A stretch of 64,000 nucleotides of DNA from Zhihengliuella alba (GCF_039538765.1 NZ_BAABCJ010000006.1:192125-256124), one strand, 5' to 3'. Positions 24,907 to 33,642 are shown, numbered from the stretch's first letter. Program-made: numbers and translations. Notes: generated from the sequence alone by a model not told the origin.

Positions 24907-26313
24907 GACCTCCGGGGCGCGCTGGGCGTAGCCCGTCGCCGCCTCGTAGACGCGGGCCCAGCGGAGCAGCTGGGCGTCCCGGTAGTGGAACGCCGTCAGC
25001 TGGACCCCGGTGGGCAGGCCGGCCCCGTTGAACCCGGCCGGCATCGCCAGGGTCGGCAGGCCCGTGGCCGAGAGCACGCACGCCGAGCGCATCCAGTCCA
25101 GGTACGTCTCCGACTCGACCCCGGCGACGCGCTCCGGGTAGCGGAGGGCCGCGTCGAACGGGACCACCTGGGCGCCGGGGGTGAGGAGCAGGTCGTGTCC
25201 GCTGAAGAATGCGCGGACCCGCTCCTGGAGCCGGGTCGCGGCGGCGGTGGTCTCGATGATCTCGCGGGCGTCCAGCGCCCACCCCTTGCGCACATTCCAG
25301 ATCACCTCCGGCTTGATCAGCTCCGGCACGGTGTCCACGAGGGAGCCCAGCCCGGACGCGAAGTCCAGGGCGCGCGTGTTGCCGAAGACGCGGTCCGCCT
25401 CGGCGAGGTCGATGCACGCCTCCTCGACCGTCGCCCCGAGCGACTCGAGGACGGCGGCCGCCCGGTCCAGTGCCTCCAGCATGTCCGGCTCCACGGGGAT
25501 GCCGAGCCCGAAGTCGCGGGAGATCGCGACCCGGACGCCGCGCAGGTCGTCCGGCGCCGGCCCGCCGAACGCGGACGCCTCCAGGGGCGCCTGCAGCTGC
25601 AGCTCCTCGGCCGGGCCGGCGACCGAGCGCAGGAAGAGCTCGAGGTCGCGGACCGTCCGGGCCATCGGCCCCGTCCGGCCGAGCCACGCCCACGCGTTCC
25701 GCTCGGCCGGCATCGGGACCACGCCGAGCGAGGGCCGGAAGCCGAAGACGTTGCAGAAGGAGGCCGGGATCCGCAGGGAGCCGCCCATGTCGCTGCCCTC
25801 GCCCAACGGCTGGATGCGGGCCGCGACGGCGGCCGCCACGCCCCCGCTGGAGCCGCCGGCGCTGAGCGTCGTCGCGTAGGGGTTGGTGGTGGTCCCGAAG
25901 ACCGGGTTGAACGTGTGGGAGCCGGCCCCGAACTCGGGCACGTTGTTCTTGCCGGTGGCGACCACCCCTGCGGCCCGGAGCCGGGCGATCAGTAGGTCGT
26001 CGCGCTCCGGCACGTGGTCGGCGAACACCGGCGACCCGCTGGTGGAGCGCATCCCGGCGACCCGGTGGGTGTCCTTGTGGGTCATGGGCAGTCCGTGCAG
26101 CGGGCCGGCGGGGCCGGAGGCGGCGAACCGGCGGTCGGCCTCGGCGGCGCGCCCCAGCGCGCCCTCGGCGTCGACGGTGGCGACGGCGTTGATGGCGCCG
26201 TCGACCTCCTCGATGCGGTCCAGGTGGGCCTGCGTCAGCTCGCGCGACGAGAGCGCGCCGGAGGCGAGCAGCGCCACGAGTTCGGTGGCCGACTTCTCGA
26301 GCAGGTCTGTCAT
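24835..26313 (-). CDS. Amidase-signature-family amidase
   Basis: 492 residues. The Ser-cisSer-Lys triad is visible as Lys80 (MTHKDTHR), Ser155 (AGGSSGG) and Ser179 (GSDMGGSLRIPAS). It hydrolyses an amide to an acid and ammonia; the substrate is unknown. The start ATG at 26313 is the first with conserved sequence (MTDLLEKSATELVALLASG); open frame further upstream has no family similarity. Its last 72 bases run through the end of the Lrp gene on the other strand. It is divergent from the DUF5058-like operon, with an inverted repeat between them, so all may belong to one catabolic locus. Confidence 0.9.
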   Translation of the reverse strand: MTDLLEKSATELVALLASGALSSRELTQAHLDRIEEVDGAINAVATVDAEGALGRAAEADRRFAASGPAGPLHGLPMTHKDTHRVAGMRSTSGSPVFADHVPERDDLLIARLRAAGVVATGKNNVPEFGAGSHTFNPVFGTTTNPYATTLSAGGSSGGVAAAVAARIQPLGEGSDMGGSLRIPASFCNVFGFRPSLGVVPMPAERNAWAWLGRTGPMARTVRDLELFLRSVAGPAEELQLQAPLEASAFGGPAPDDLRGVRVAISRDFGLGIPVEPDMLEALDRAAAVLESLGATVEEACIDLAEADRVFGNTRALDFASGLGSLVDTVPELIKPEVIWNVRKGWALDAREIIETTAAATRLQERVRAFFSGHDLLLTPGAQVVPFDAALRYPERVAGVESETYLDWMRSACVLSATGLPTLAMPAGFNGAGLPTGVQLTAFHYRDAQLLRWARVYEAATGYAQRAPEVSDHGRIVETAPALAGPHHHADVE

Positions 26314-26427
26314 GGCTACTCCTGTGGTGGTGGGACCGGGTGCGACGGCACCGGGCCGCGCTGGTCCCTCGAGTGTGTCCGGCATCACTGCCCACTGGGA
26401 AGCGGCCTCCGCAGATTGGGCCCAGGT

Positions 26428-26461
26428 GGCGGATCTGGACAGATTCGGGTCCAGAACCGCC
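26428..26461. promoter_or_regulatory. Long inverted repeat between amidase and DUF5058-like operon
   Basis: GGCGGATCTGGAC and GTCCAGAACCGCC form 13-base arms with a single A-A mismatch around AGATTCGG. It sits in the divergent 219-base promoter region, 72 bases before the downstream start. It is a good candidate operator for both transcription units, or a leader hairpin. Confidence 0.55.
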
Positions 26462-26532
26462 AACCGTTGAACGCGCCTCCCTGCGGTGTGAATGTTGTGG
26501 ACATCACATTCGGCGCACTGGAAGGACATTCC

Positions 26533-27288
26533 ATGAGCAGCACATCAGCGGTCGCCACCGCGAACGGGGCCTCCACCGACATCGCGGCCGTCGCGAACTC
26601 GCCGATCCTCTGGATCTGCGCGCTCGGCGTCTTCGCGGTCATCTTCGTCCAGACGGCCATCTACATGAAGGCCAGCCGGACGGCCGGCGCCTCGGTCGGC
26701 CTGGACAACCGCGACCTCACCCGGGCGCTGCGCTCCGGGGCGATCTCCTCGATCGGCCCGTCCCTGGCCGTGGTCATCGTGGCCATCGCCCTGCTGGCGC
26801 TCTTCGGCACGCCGGCCGTCCTGATCCGCATCGGCCTGATCGGCTCCGTCTCGACCGAGGTCGCCTCCGCCTCCATCGCCGCCACGTCGCTCGGCGCGGA
26901 CCTGGGCGGGCCCGACTACACGCAGCAGGTGTTCGCCATCGCGTTCATCGCGATGTGCCTCAGTGGCGGGGCCTGGATGCTCGCCACCCTGCTCCTCACC
27001 CCGCTCCTCAAGCGCGGCGGCAACAAGCTGGCCGAGGTCAACCCGGCGGCGATGGCCCTCATCCCGGGGGCCGCGCTCCTCGGGGCGTTCTCCACGCTGA
27101 CGGTCGCCGAGCTGCCGAAGTCCTCGCTCGGCGCCGCGACCGTGGTCGTCTCCAGCGTCGTGATGGCTGGCCTGCTCTTCGCGGCGAAGAAGCTCCACGC
27201 CGGCTGGCTCAAGGAGTGGGCGCTCGGCATCTCGATCCTCGTCGCCCTGACGTTCGCCTACATCGCGCACACGGCCACCGCGGCCTGA
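26533..27288 (+). CDS. DUF5058-like multi-spanning membrane protein
   Basis: 251 residues with about six hydrophobic segments (ILWICALGVFAVIFV, SLAVVIVAIALLALFG, TLTVAELPK region and others). I recognise the general pattern of DUF5058 proteins, which are uncharacterised. The loop GLIGSVSTEVASASIAATSLGAD is polar and may line a permeation path. GAAGGA lies 6 bases before the ATG. It is the first gene of a five-gene operon and is followed after 28 bases by a second membrane protein. The two together may form a transporter for the substrate of the M20 hydrolase, which is inference from order only. Confidence 0.7.
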   Translation: MSSTSAVATANGASTDIAAVANSPILWICALGVFAVIFVQTAIYMKASRTAGASVGLDNRDLTRALRSGAISSIGPSLAVVIVAIALLALFGTPAVLIRIGLIGSVSTEVASASIAATSLGADLGGPDYTQQVFAIAFIAMCLSGGAWMLATLLLTPLLKRGGNKLAEVNPAAMALIPGAALLGAFSTLTVAELPKSSLGAATVVVSSVVMAGLLFAAKKLHAGWLKEWALGISILVALTFAYIAHTATAA

Positions 27289-27316
27289 CCCGCCCGCCAG
27301 AACCAGGAGTCCGATC

Positions 27317-28012
27317 ATGTCCACCCCCACCCTCACCACCGCACCCGCCGGCATGCAGGCGTTCGAGCGGACCACGTCCCGCTGGGGCCGCCTCACCATG
27401 CTGGCCGGGCTGATCCTCTCGCTCGCCGGCCCCCTCTACGTCGCCCTGTTCATGGACGTCGGCGTCACGGTGGGCCACATCGTCACCGCCTACACGGCCG
27501 TGGCCGCCACGTTCCTCGTGTTCGCCGTCGTCGAGCCGGTCACCTATTTCCCGATCCTCGGCCAGGCCGCCATGTACCAGGCGTTCATGATCGGGAACAT
27601 CTCCAACAAGCTGCTCCCGGCGGCGATCTGCGCGCAGAGCAGGATCGACGCCAGGCCCGGCACCCGCCAGGGCGACCTGGCCGCGGTGATGGGCATCTGC
27701 GGCGCGGCCCTCGTCCACCTCACCTCGCTGCTGATCTTCGTCGGCGTGTTCGGCACCTGGCTGCTCAGCGCCATCCCGGAGCCGGTCATCGAGGTGGCGC
27801 GGATCTACATCCTCCCCGCGATCGTCGGGGCGGTCCTCGTCCAGGCCATCGCCGCCGTCGGCCAGCTGCGCCCGACGCTGATCGCGCTCGGCGTCGCCGT
27901 CGTGGTGGTCTTCGGGATCATCCCGGCCTTCCCCGCGCTGACCTACTTCGGGACCGCATTCGGAGTGGTCGGCACCGTCCTGATCGCATGGTTCGCCCGG
28001 AAGCGCGCCTGA
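27317..28012 (+). CDS. Multi-spanning membrane protein, partner of the DUF5058-like protein
   Basis: 231 residues with about six to seven hydrophobic segments and a conserved-looking stretch EPVTYFPILGQAAMYQAFMIG followed by NISNKLLPAAI. I do not recognise a named family beyond its pairing with DUF5058-like genes. The stop codon overlaps an ATG of the next gene by one base. It probably forms a two-subunit transporter with the preceding product. Codon use is like its neighbours. Confidence 0.65.
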   Translation: MSTPTLTTAPAGMQAFERTTSRWGRLTMLAGLILSLAGPLYVALFMDVGVTVGHIVTAYTAVAATFLVFAVVEPVTYFPILGQAAMYQAFMIGNISNKLLPAAICAQSRIDARPGTRQGDLAAVMGICGAALVHLTSLLIFVGVFGTWLLSAIPEPVIEVARIYILPAIVGAVLVQAIAAVGQLRPTLIALGVAVVVVFGIIPAFPALTYFGTAFGVVGTVLIAWFARKRA

Positions 28013-28032
28013 TGACCCCGGAGGAGAACACC

Positions 28033-29334
28033 ATGAACCGGACCCTGGACCCGATCCGCCCCCTGGACGCCGCCGGCCGGGAGCACATGCTCTCGATCTA
28101 CCGGCACCTGCACGCCCACCCCGAGCTCAGCATGCAGGAGCACGCCACGGCGGACTTCATCGCCGCGGAGCTGGACGCCCTCGGCATCGAGAACTTCCGC
28201 TGCGGCGGGACCGGCGTCGTCGGACTCCTGCGCAGCGCCGAGCGGGGCGCCGAGAACGACGGCGTGAACGGCTCCGGCCCCGTCGTCGCCTTCCGCGCCG
28301 ACACCGATGGCCTGCCGATCGCCGAGGACACGGGCCTGGACTACGCGTCGACGGCGACCGGCGTCCTCCCGGACGGCACGGAGGTGCCGGTCATGCACGG
28401 GTGCGGGCACGACACGCACGTGGCCGCCCTGCTCACGGCGGCCCGGCTGCTGGCCGGCTCCCCCGGGGCATGGTCCGGCACGGTGGTGCTGGTCTTCCAG
28501 CCCGGCGAGGAGACCGCCGCGGGGGCCCGGGCCATGGTCGACGACGGCCTGTGGGACCGCGCGCCTCGACCGGCGGCGGTGCTGGGCCAGCACGTCATGC
28601 CGCTGCGCGCCGGGACCGTCACCATCGCCAGCGGCACCGCCATGGCGATGGCGGACGCCCTCCGCGTGGTGGTCCGCGGCCGGCAGTCGCACGGCTCGCA
28701 GCCTCAGCACTCCGTCGACCCGATCGTGCTCGCCTCGTCGATGGTGACGCGGCTGCAGACGATCGTCTCCCGCGAGCTGGACCCGCAGGACCCGGCCGTG
28801 GTCACGGTCGGCACGTTCCATGCCGGGCTGAAGGAGAACATCATCCCGGACCGGGCCGAGTTCACCCTCAACATCCGCACGCTCACCCCGGCCGTCCGCG
28901 CCCAGGTGCTGGCCGCCGTGGAACGGATCGTGAGCGCCGAGGCCGCGGCCTCCGGGGCGCCCGAGCCGAGCGTCGAGAGGCTCTACGACTTCCCGGAGAA
29001 CTACAACGACCCGGACGCAGCGGCGCGTGTCACCGCCGCCCTGGACGACGCCCTCGGGGCGGAGAACGTCCGCCGCACCGGGCCCCTCATGGGATCGGAG
29101 GACTTCGGGCACCTCGGGTCCTCGATCGGGGTCCCCACCGTGTACTGGATGTTCGGCGGGTTCGACGGCGACGAGGACCTGCCGGTGAACCACTCGCCGC
29201 ACTTCGGGCCCGTGCCGGAGCCGACCCTGACGACCGCGACCCGCGCCGCACTCGCCGCCCTGCTCGCCTGGGTCGGCACCAAGGCCGCGCCCCGGACGGG
29301 CACTGAATCCAACGGAGAGAGGAGCGACGCATGA
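28033..29334 (+). CDS. M20-family amidohydrolase (N-acyl-amino-acid/hippurate hydrolase type)
   Basis: 433 residues. Metal ligands of the M20D group are visible: HGCGHDTH, PGEETAAGA (Glu), GQHV and a late His in NHSPHF, with MGSEDFG near the end. These zinc or manganese enzymes hydrolyse N-acyl amino acids, hippurate or indole conjugates. The ATG at 28033 is preferred because GGAGGAG lies 7 bases before it; an ATG at 28012 overlapping the previous stop is possible. The stop overlaps the CoA-transferase start (ATGA). An acid released here would be a natural substrate for that enzyme. Confidence 0.88.
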   Translation: MNRTLDPIRPLDAAGREHMLSIYRHLHAHPELSMQEHATADFIAAELDALGIENFRCGGTGVVGLLRSAERGAENDGVNGSGPVVAFRADTDGLPIAEDTGLDYASTATGVLPDGTEVPVMHGCGHDTHVAALLTAARLLAGSPGAWSGTVVLVFQPGEETAAGARAMVDDGLWDRAPRPAAVLGQHVMPLRAGTVTIASGTAMAMADALRVVVRGRQSHGSQPQHSVDPIVLASSMVTRLQTIVSRELDPQDPAVVTVGTFHAGLKENIIPDRAEFTLNIRTLTPAVRAQVLAAVERIVSAEAAASGAPEPSVERLYDFPENYNDPDAAARVTAALDDALGAENVRRTGPLMGSEDFGHLGSSIGVPTVYWMFGGFDGDEDLPVNHSPHFGPVPEPTLTTATRAALAALLAWVGTKAAPRTGTESNGERSDA

Positions 29335-30548
29335 GCGCGCCGACCGCCACCGCCGCCGCCGGCCCCCTCGCGGGGACCACGGTCCTGGACCTCAGCCGGG
29401 CCCTCGCCGGCCCGCATGCGGGCATGATGCTGGGCGACCTGGGCGCCCGCGTGATCAAGGTGGAGAGCGGCGTCGGCGACGACACCCGCCGCTGGGGCCC
29501 GCCGTTCGTGGGCCCCCAGGAGGACCCGCAGGCCACGTACTTCCTCTCCTGCAACCGGAACAAGGAGTCCGTGGCGCTGGACCTCAAGGACGCCGCCGGC
29601 CGGGGCGCCCTGGAGGCGCTGGTCGCCGATGCGGACGTGCTGATCGAGAACTTCCGGCCCGGCGTGATGGACCGGCTGGGGCTCGGCTTCGAGCATCTGC
29701 ACCGGCTGAACCCGCGGCTGGTGATCCTGTCCATCTCCGGCTTCGGCCACGACGGCCCCGAGTCCCACCGCAGCGGGTACGACCAGATCCTGCAGGGCGA
29801 GGCCGGGCTCATGTCCCTGACGGGCTCGGGTCCGGACGACCCGCAGCGGGTCGGCGTCCCGATCGCGGACCTGCTCGCCGGGATGTACGGCGCGTACGGC
29901 GTGGCCGCCGCCCTGACGGAGCGCGAGCGCACCGGCCGGGGCCAGGTGGTGCGCACGTCGCTGCTCGCCGCCGTCGTCGGCGTGCATGCCTTCCAGGGCA
30001 CCCGGGTGACGGTCGCCGGGGAGGTCCCCCGCGCGGCCGGCAACCACCACCCCTCGATCGCCCCCTACGGGCTGTTCCGCTGTGCGGGCGGGCAGGTCCA
30101 GATCAGCGTGGGCAGCGACCGGCTGTGGGACTCGTTCGTCGAGGCGTTCGGTCTGTCCGGCCGCGTCGACGGCCTCGCCACCAACGCGGACCGCGTGCGG
30201 GACCGGGAGCGGCTGATCGCTCTCGTCGAGGAGGCCTTCGCCGCGTACGGCCCCGAGGAGCTGCTGCGCCGCCTGGACGACGCCGGGATCCCGTCGGGCC
30301 GGGTCCGCACACTGGACGAGGTCTACGCCTGGGAGCAGGTCGAGTCCCAGCACCTGATCGTCGACGTCGACCATCCGGTCCTCGGCCAGGTGCGCCTCCC
30401 CGGCCCGGCGGTCCGGTTCTTCTCGCCCGAGGGCGAGGAGGTCACGCGGCTCGAGCACTCGGCGCCGCCGACCCTGGACCAGCACGGCGAGGCCATCCGG
30501 AGCACCGCCGCGGCGACGGCCGCACGCCCCGCCGAGGTGCTGCGATGA
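29331..30548 (+). CDS. CaiB/BaiF (type III) CoA-transferase
   Basis: 405 residues with family motifs VLDLSRALAGPHAGMMLGDLGA, VIKVE, NRNKESVALDLK and the catalytic Asp180 (GVPIADLLAG). Such enzymes move CoA between organic acids. The identity of donor and acceptor is unknown. Overlaps at both ends (ATGA with the M20 gene, ATGA with the carboxyltransferase) show a tightly coupled operon. Activation of an acid to its CoA thioester before the carboxyltransferase step is the simplest reading. Confidence 0.87.
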   Translation: MSAPTATAAAGPLAGTTVLDLSRALAGPHAGMMLGDLGARVIKVESGVGDDTRRWGPPFVGPQEDPQATYFLSCNRNKESVALDLKDAAGRGALEALVADADVLIENFRPGVMDRLGLGFEHLHRLNPRLVILSISGFGHDGPESHRSGYDQILQGEAGLMSLTGSGPDDPQRVGVPIADLLAGMYGAYGVAAALTERERTGRGQVVRTSLLAAVVGVHAFQGTRVTVAGEVPRAAGNHHPSIAPYGLFRCAGGQVQISVGSDRLWDSFVEAFGLSGRVDGLATNADRVRDRERLIALVEEAFAAYGPEELLRRLDDAGIPSGRVRTLDEVYAWEQVESQHLIVDVDHPVLGQVRLPGPAVRFFSPEGEEVTRLEHSAPPTLDQHGEAIRSTAAATAARPAEVLR

Positions 30549-32134
30549 CCGGTGCAGCAGGCGGCGCGGCGGGCGCCCGGCTGCCCGCACGGCGCCGCAC
30601 CTCCGCCCGCGAGCTCCTCGACGGCGTGCTGGACCGCGGCTCCTTCGTCTCCTGGGACACCGCGCCCGGCGCCGGCGCGGTCCCGGACACCTACCGGTCC
30701 GAGCTGGCCGCCGCCGCGGAGCGCAGCGGCACCGACGAGTCCATCCTGACCGGAGAGGGCCGGGTGAACGGGCGCCGCGTGGCCGTGGCCGTCAGCGAGT
30801 TCGGGTTCCTGGGCGGCTCGATCGGCCTCGCGGCGGCCCACCGGCTGGTCGCGCTCTTCGACCGCGCCACGGCCGAGGGCCTGCCCGTTCTGGCCAGCCC
30901 GGCCTCCGGCGGCACCCGCATGCAGGAGGGCACACCCGCGTTCGTCTCCATGATCGGGATCTCCGCGGCGGTCCGGCGGCACCGGCTCGCTGGCCTGCCG
31001 TACCTGGTCTACCTCCGCCACCCGACCACCGGCGGAGTCATGGCGTCGTGGGGCTCGCAGGGCCACATCACCGTCGCCGAACCCGGCGCCCTGCTCGGCT
31101 TCCTGGGTCCCCGGGTCTACGAGACGATCTACGGCCGGCCGTTCCCCGCCGGCGTGCAGGTCGCGGAGAACCTCCAGGCGAACGGGTTGATCGACGCCGT
31201 GGTCCCGGCCGACGAGCTCGCCGCCGTGGTGGACCGGGCGCTGCGCATCCTGTCCCCCGCCTCGCCGGAGGACGACGACGCCGCGACGCCGGCCGCAAGT
31301 GCCCCTCAGGCCGGCCTGGCGGATCCCGGGCAGCTCCTGCCCTCCGGACCGGAGCGCGTGTGGGACGCCATCAGCGCCACCCGTGACCCGCGCCGGCCCT
31401 CGGTGCGCCACCTGCTCAAGTACGGGGCCAGCGACGTCATGCCGCTCTCGGGGACCGGGCAGGGCGAGCGCGACCCCCGGATGTTCCTGGCCCTGGCGCG
31501 GCTCGGCGGGCACGCCTGCGTGGTGGTCGGCCAGGACCGCGGCCCCGAGCGGGCCGAACCGCTCGGCCCGGCGTTCCTGCGGGAGGCCCGGCGCGGCATG
31601 CGCCTGTCCGAGCAGCTCTCCATCCCCCTCGTCACTGTCATCGACACGGAGGGCGCGGCCCTGTCCCGGGAGGCGGAGGAGGGCGGCCTCGCCGGGGAGA
31701 TCGCCCGCTCCATCACGGAGCTGATCGGGCTGCGGACGCCCACCGTCTCCGTCCTCCTCGGCCAGGGCACGGGCGGCGGGGCGCTGGCCCTGCTGCCCGC
31801 GGACCGGACTATCGCCGCGGAGAACGCGTGGCTCTCCCCGCTGCCGCCGGAGGGTGCGAGCGCGATCGTCTACCGGGACACCGAGCACGCGGCCGAGCTC
31901 GCCGCGGAGCAGCATGTGGACTCCGCGTCGCTGCGGGCCGCGGGGATCGTGGACGTCGTCGTACCGGAGCCGGACTCCGCGTCCGCCCGGCCGCGGGAGT
32001 TCTCCCGCGCCATGGCACGCGCCGTCTCGACGGCGCTCCGCGAGGTCTCGGCGCTCCCGGTGGCCTCTCTGCTGACCGGCCGGGAGCGCAAGTACGCCGC
32101 CGTCTCGCTACCGGCCGCGTCGGCGGGTCGATGA
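30545..32134 (+). CDS. Fused carboxyltransferase (AccD-AccA-like)
   Basis: 529 residues. The N-terminal half is crotonase-fold beta type (SPASGGTRMQEG, PTTGGVMASWGSQGH, LLGFLGPRVYE). After an Ala/Asp linker near 245-270, the C-terminal half is alpha type (VIDTEGAALSREAEEGGLAG, GQGTGGGALALLPADR, EGASAIVYRD). It lacks the four-Cys zinc ribbon of AccD. In acetyl-CoA carboxylase this unit passes carboxyl from biotin to acetyl-CoA, but no biotin carboxylase or carrier gene is nearby, so it may act on another acyl-CoA, in decarboxylation, or with carriers encoded elsewhere. ATG at 30545 overlaps the CoA-transferase stop. Confidence 0.85.
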   Translation: MTGAAGGAAGARLPARRRTSARELLDGVLDRGSFVSWDTAPGAGAVPDTYRSELAAAAERSGTDESILTGEGRVNGRRVAVAVSEFGFLGGSIGLAAAHRLVALFDRATAEGLPVLASPASGGTRMQEGTPAFVSMIGISAAVRRHRLAGLPYLVYLRHPTTGGVMASWGSQGHITVAEPGALLGFLGPRVYETIYGRPFPAGVQVAENLQANGLIDAVVPADELAAVVDRALRILSPASPEDDDAATPAASAPQAGLADPGQLLPSGPERVWDAISATRDPRRPSVRHLLKYGASDVMPLSGTGQGERDPRMFLALARLGGHACVVVGQDRGPERAEPLGPAFLREARRGMRLSEQLSIPLVTVIDTEGAALSREAEEGGLAGEIARSITELIGLRTPTVSVLLGQGTGGGALALLPADRTIAAENAWLSPLPPEGASAIVYRDTEHAAELAAEQHVDSASLRAAGIVDVVVPEPDSASARPREFSRAMARAVSTALREVSALPVASLLTGRERKYAAVSLPAASAGR

Positions 32135-32202
32135 GACGGCGCGCCGTCCGGCCGAGGGCGTAATGTGACGCGCGGAACGCGCCCTCGGCCGATACTGGAG
32201 AG

Positions 32203-32748
32203 ATGAGTACTGGCCCGAACGTGCTCTCCTTCAAGGAGACGGTGGTCCGGCGCCGCACCACCCGGCGGGTCGGGTTGTTCCGGCGCCTCAAGGCTGTGGA
32301 GCTGAAGCAGACGATCTGGAACATCCAGGTGGACGGGCGCCTCCTGCAGGAGTGGATCCGCGACTGGTCCGGGACGCTGGACATGCCGGCCGAGATGGCG
32401 GACCTGCGCTCGACCTTCCCGGCCGCCGGTCTGCTGCGGATCGACGGGTTGCTGGGGACCGGCGACGGACCGCCCTCGCAGGCCCTGGGGCTGCTCTTCT
32501 GCCCCATCTGCCGCAGCGAGGCGTGCGGCTACCTCGCCTGCGACCTGCAGATCGGCGAGCGCGTCACCTGGAGCGGCTTCCGCTGGCAGGACACCGTGGA
32601 CGGCCGGCCGCGCGTCACGCCGGTCGCCGGGGCGGAGGTCCTCGAGTTCGACGCCGAGACGTACCGTCGCACGCTCCTGGATCTGCGCGAGACGATCGCG
32701 CCGATCGTCGACCACGCCGCCGAGGCGGAGGAGCGCGCGGCGCACTGA
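32203..32748 (+). CDS. Conserved hypothetical protein with a four-Cys cluster
   Basis: 181 residues. I do not recognise the family. Residues 99-113 read FCPICRSEACGYLAC, that is C100-x2-C103-x4-C108-x4-C113, which could bind zinc or an iron-sulfur cluster. The N-terminus is basic and the C-terminus acidic and helical. TGGAGAG lies just before the ATG and GATACT a little further up could be its -10. It is on the same strand as the carboxyltransferase operon, 68 bases on, and may be independent. Confidence 0.6.
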   Translation: MSTGPNVLSFKETVVRRRTTRRVGLFRRLKAVELKQTIWNIQVDGRLLQEWIRDWSGTLDMPAEMADLRSTFPAAGLLRIDGLLGTGDGPPSQALGLLFCPICRSEACGYLACDLQIGERVTWSGFRWQDTVDGRPRVTPVAGAEVLEFDAETYRRTLLDLRETIAPIVDHAAEAEERAAH

Positions 32749-32821
32749 GCCCGGTGCCGACGCCTCGTCCAGCTGATCGGTGCGGCCCTTCTGATCGTTC
32801 GGCCCGGTGGACCGCCCCGGC

Positions 32822-33232
32822 TCAGCCCAGGAGGCGGGTCTTGAGGTCCTTGACGCGCGCATGGATGTCGTCGCGGACGAGCTCCATCCGCTTGCGTCCC
32901 TCGATGCCGCGCAGGCTGGGCTCGTCGGTCTCCCAGCGTTCGAGCGCCACGCCCTCCACGGGGTCCACCTGCGCCTCGCCGCCGAGCACCACCACGAGCC
33001 CGGTCCGGCGCATGGCCTCCTCGGTCAGCGCCTTGGGCTGCTCGTCGCGGATATCGACGCCGAGATCGAGCAGGACCTCGGCCGACAGCGCGTTGATCGC
33101 CGCCCCCGGCTGGGTGCCCGCGGATTCGACGACGACGGCGTCTCCCGCCTCGAGCCGCATCAGCCCGGCGGCCATCTGGGACTTGCCGCCGTTCTTGGAG
33201 CAGACGAACAGCACGGCCGGAGCGGCGCTCAT
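32822..33232 (-). CDS. ArsC-like low-molecular-weight phosphatase family protein
   Basis: 136 residues of the LMW-PTP/arsenate reductase fold. The usual P-loop C-x5-R is here CSKNGGKS, with Lys in place of the catalytic Arg. This NGGKS form is, to my recollection, frequent beside actinobacterial ars genes and is annotated as arsenate-mycothiol transferase. It overlaps arsR by 4 bases (ATGA), so both form one operon under the ArsR-controlled promoter. It may reduce arsenate through mycothiol or bind arsenate without turnover. The canonical enzyme is encoded at 36375-36818. Confidence 0.78.
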   Translation of the reverse strand: MSAAPAVLFVCSKNGGKSQMAAGLMRLEAGDAVVVESAGTQPGAAINALSAEVLLDLGVDIRDEQPKALTEEAMRRTGLVVVLGGEAQVDPVEGVALERWETDEPSLRGIEGRKRMELVRDDIHARVKDLKTRLLG

Positions 33233-33624
33233 CGGGCGCTCCCCAACTGTCCGGTGAGCGTGGTGGCCAGATCTCCCAGCGCCTCCGGGACCACGGAGTA
33301 GTAGGCCCAGACGCCGCGCTTCTCGCGGGTGAGGAAGCCGGCGTCGACCAGGATCTTCAGGTGGTGCGAGACCGTGGGCTGACCGAGCCCGAGGGGCTCG
33401 GTCAGGTCGCAGACGCAGGCCTCGGCGTCCTCACCGGCCGCCACCATGGACAGCAGCCGCAGCCGGTTGGGGTCGGCGAGCGCCTTGAAACGCGCCGCGA
33501 GTGCGACGGCGGCCTCGGCCCCCAGCGACGGCCGCCCGGCCGGGGGCACGCAGCATTCTGCGGACTCGGGCTCCGCCATCGGCAACGCCGCTGTCGGTGC
33601 GGTGGGGGAGATCGTCTCGGCCAC
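33229..33624 (-). CDS. arsR: ArsR-family metalloregulator
   Basis: 131 residues from the GTG at 33624, which has GAAGGAG upstream. The longer frame crosses the operator and is rejected. The winged HTH reads DPNRLRLLSMVA..QPTVSHHLKILVDAGFLTREKRGVWAYY. Cysteines at SAECCVPP (N-terminal) and EACVCDL (alpha-3 type CxC) are likely As(III) ligands. It should repress both divergent ars promoters and release them on arsenite. It diverges from the ArsO-like gene, with paired ATCGAT operators between them. Confidence 0.9.
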   Translation of the reverse strand: MAETISPTAPTAALPMAEPESAECCVPPAGRPSLGAEAAVALAARFKALADPNRLRLLSMVAAGEDAEACVCDLTEPLGLGQPTVSHHLKILVDAGFLTREKRGVWAYYSVVPEALGDLATTLTGQLGSAR

Positions 33625-33642
33625 GGTCGCTCCTTCGGGATA

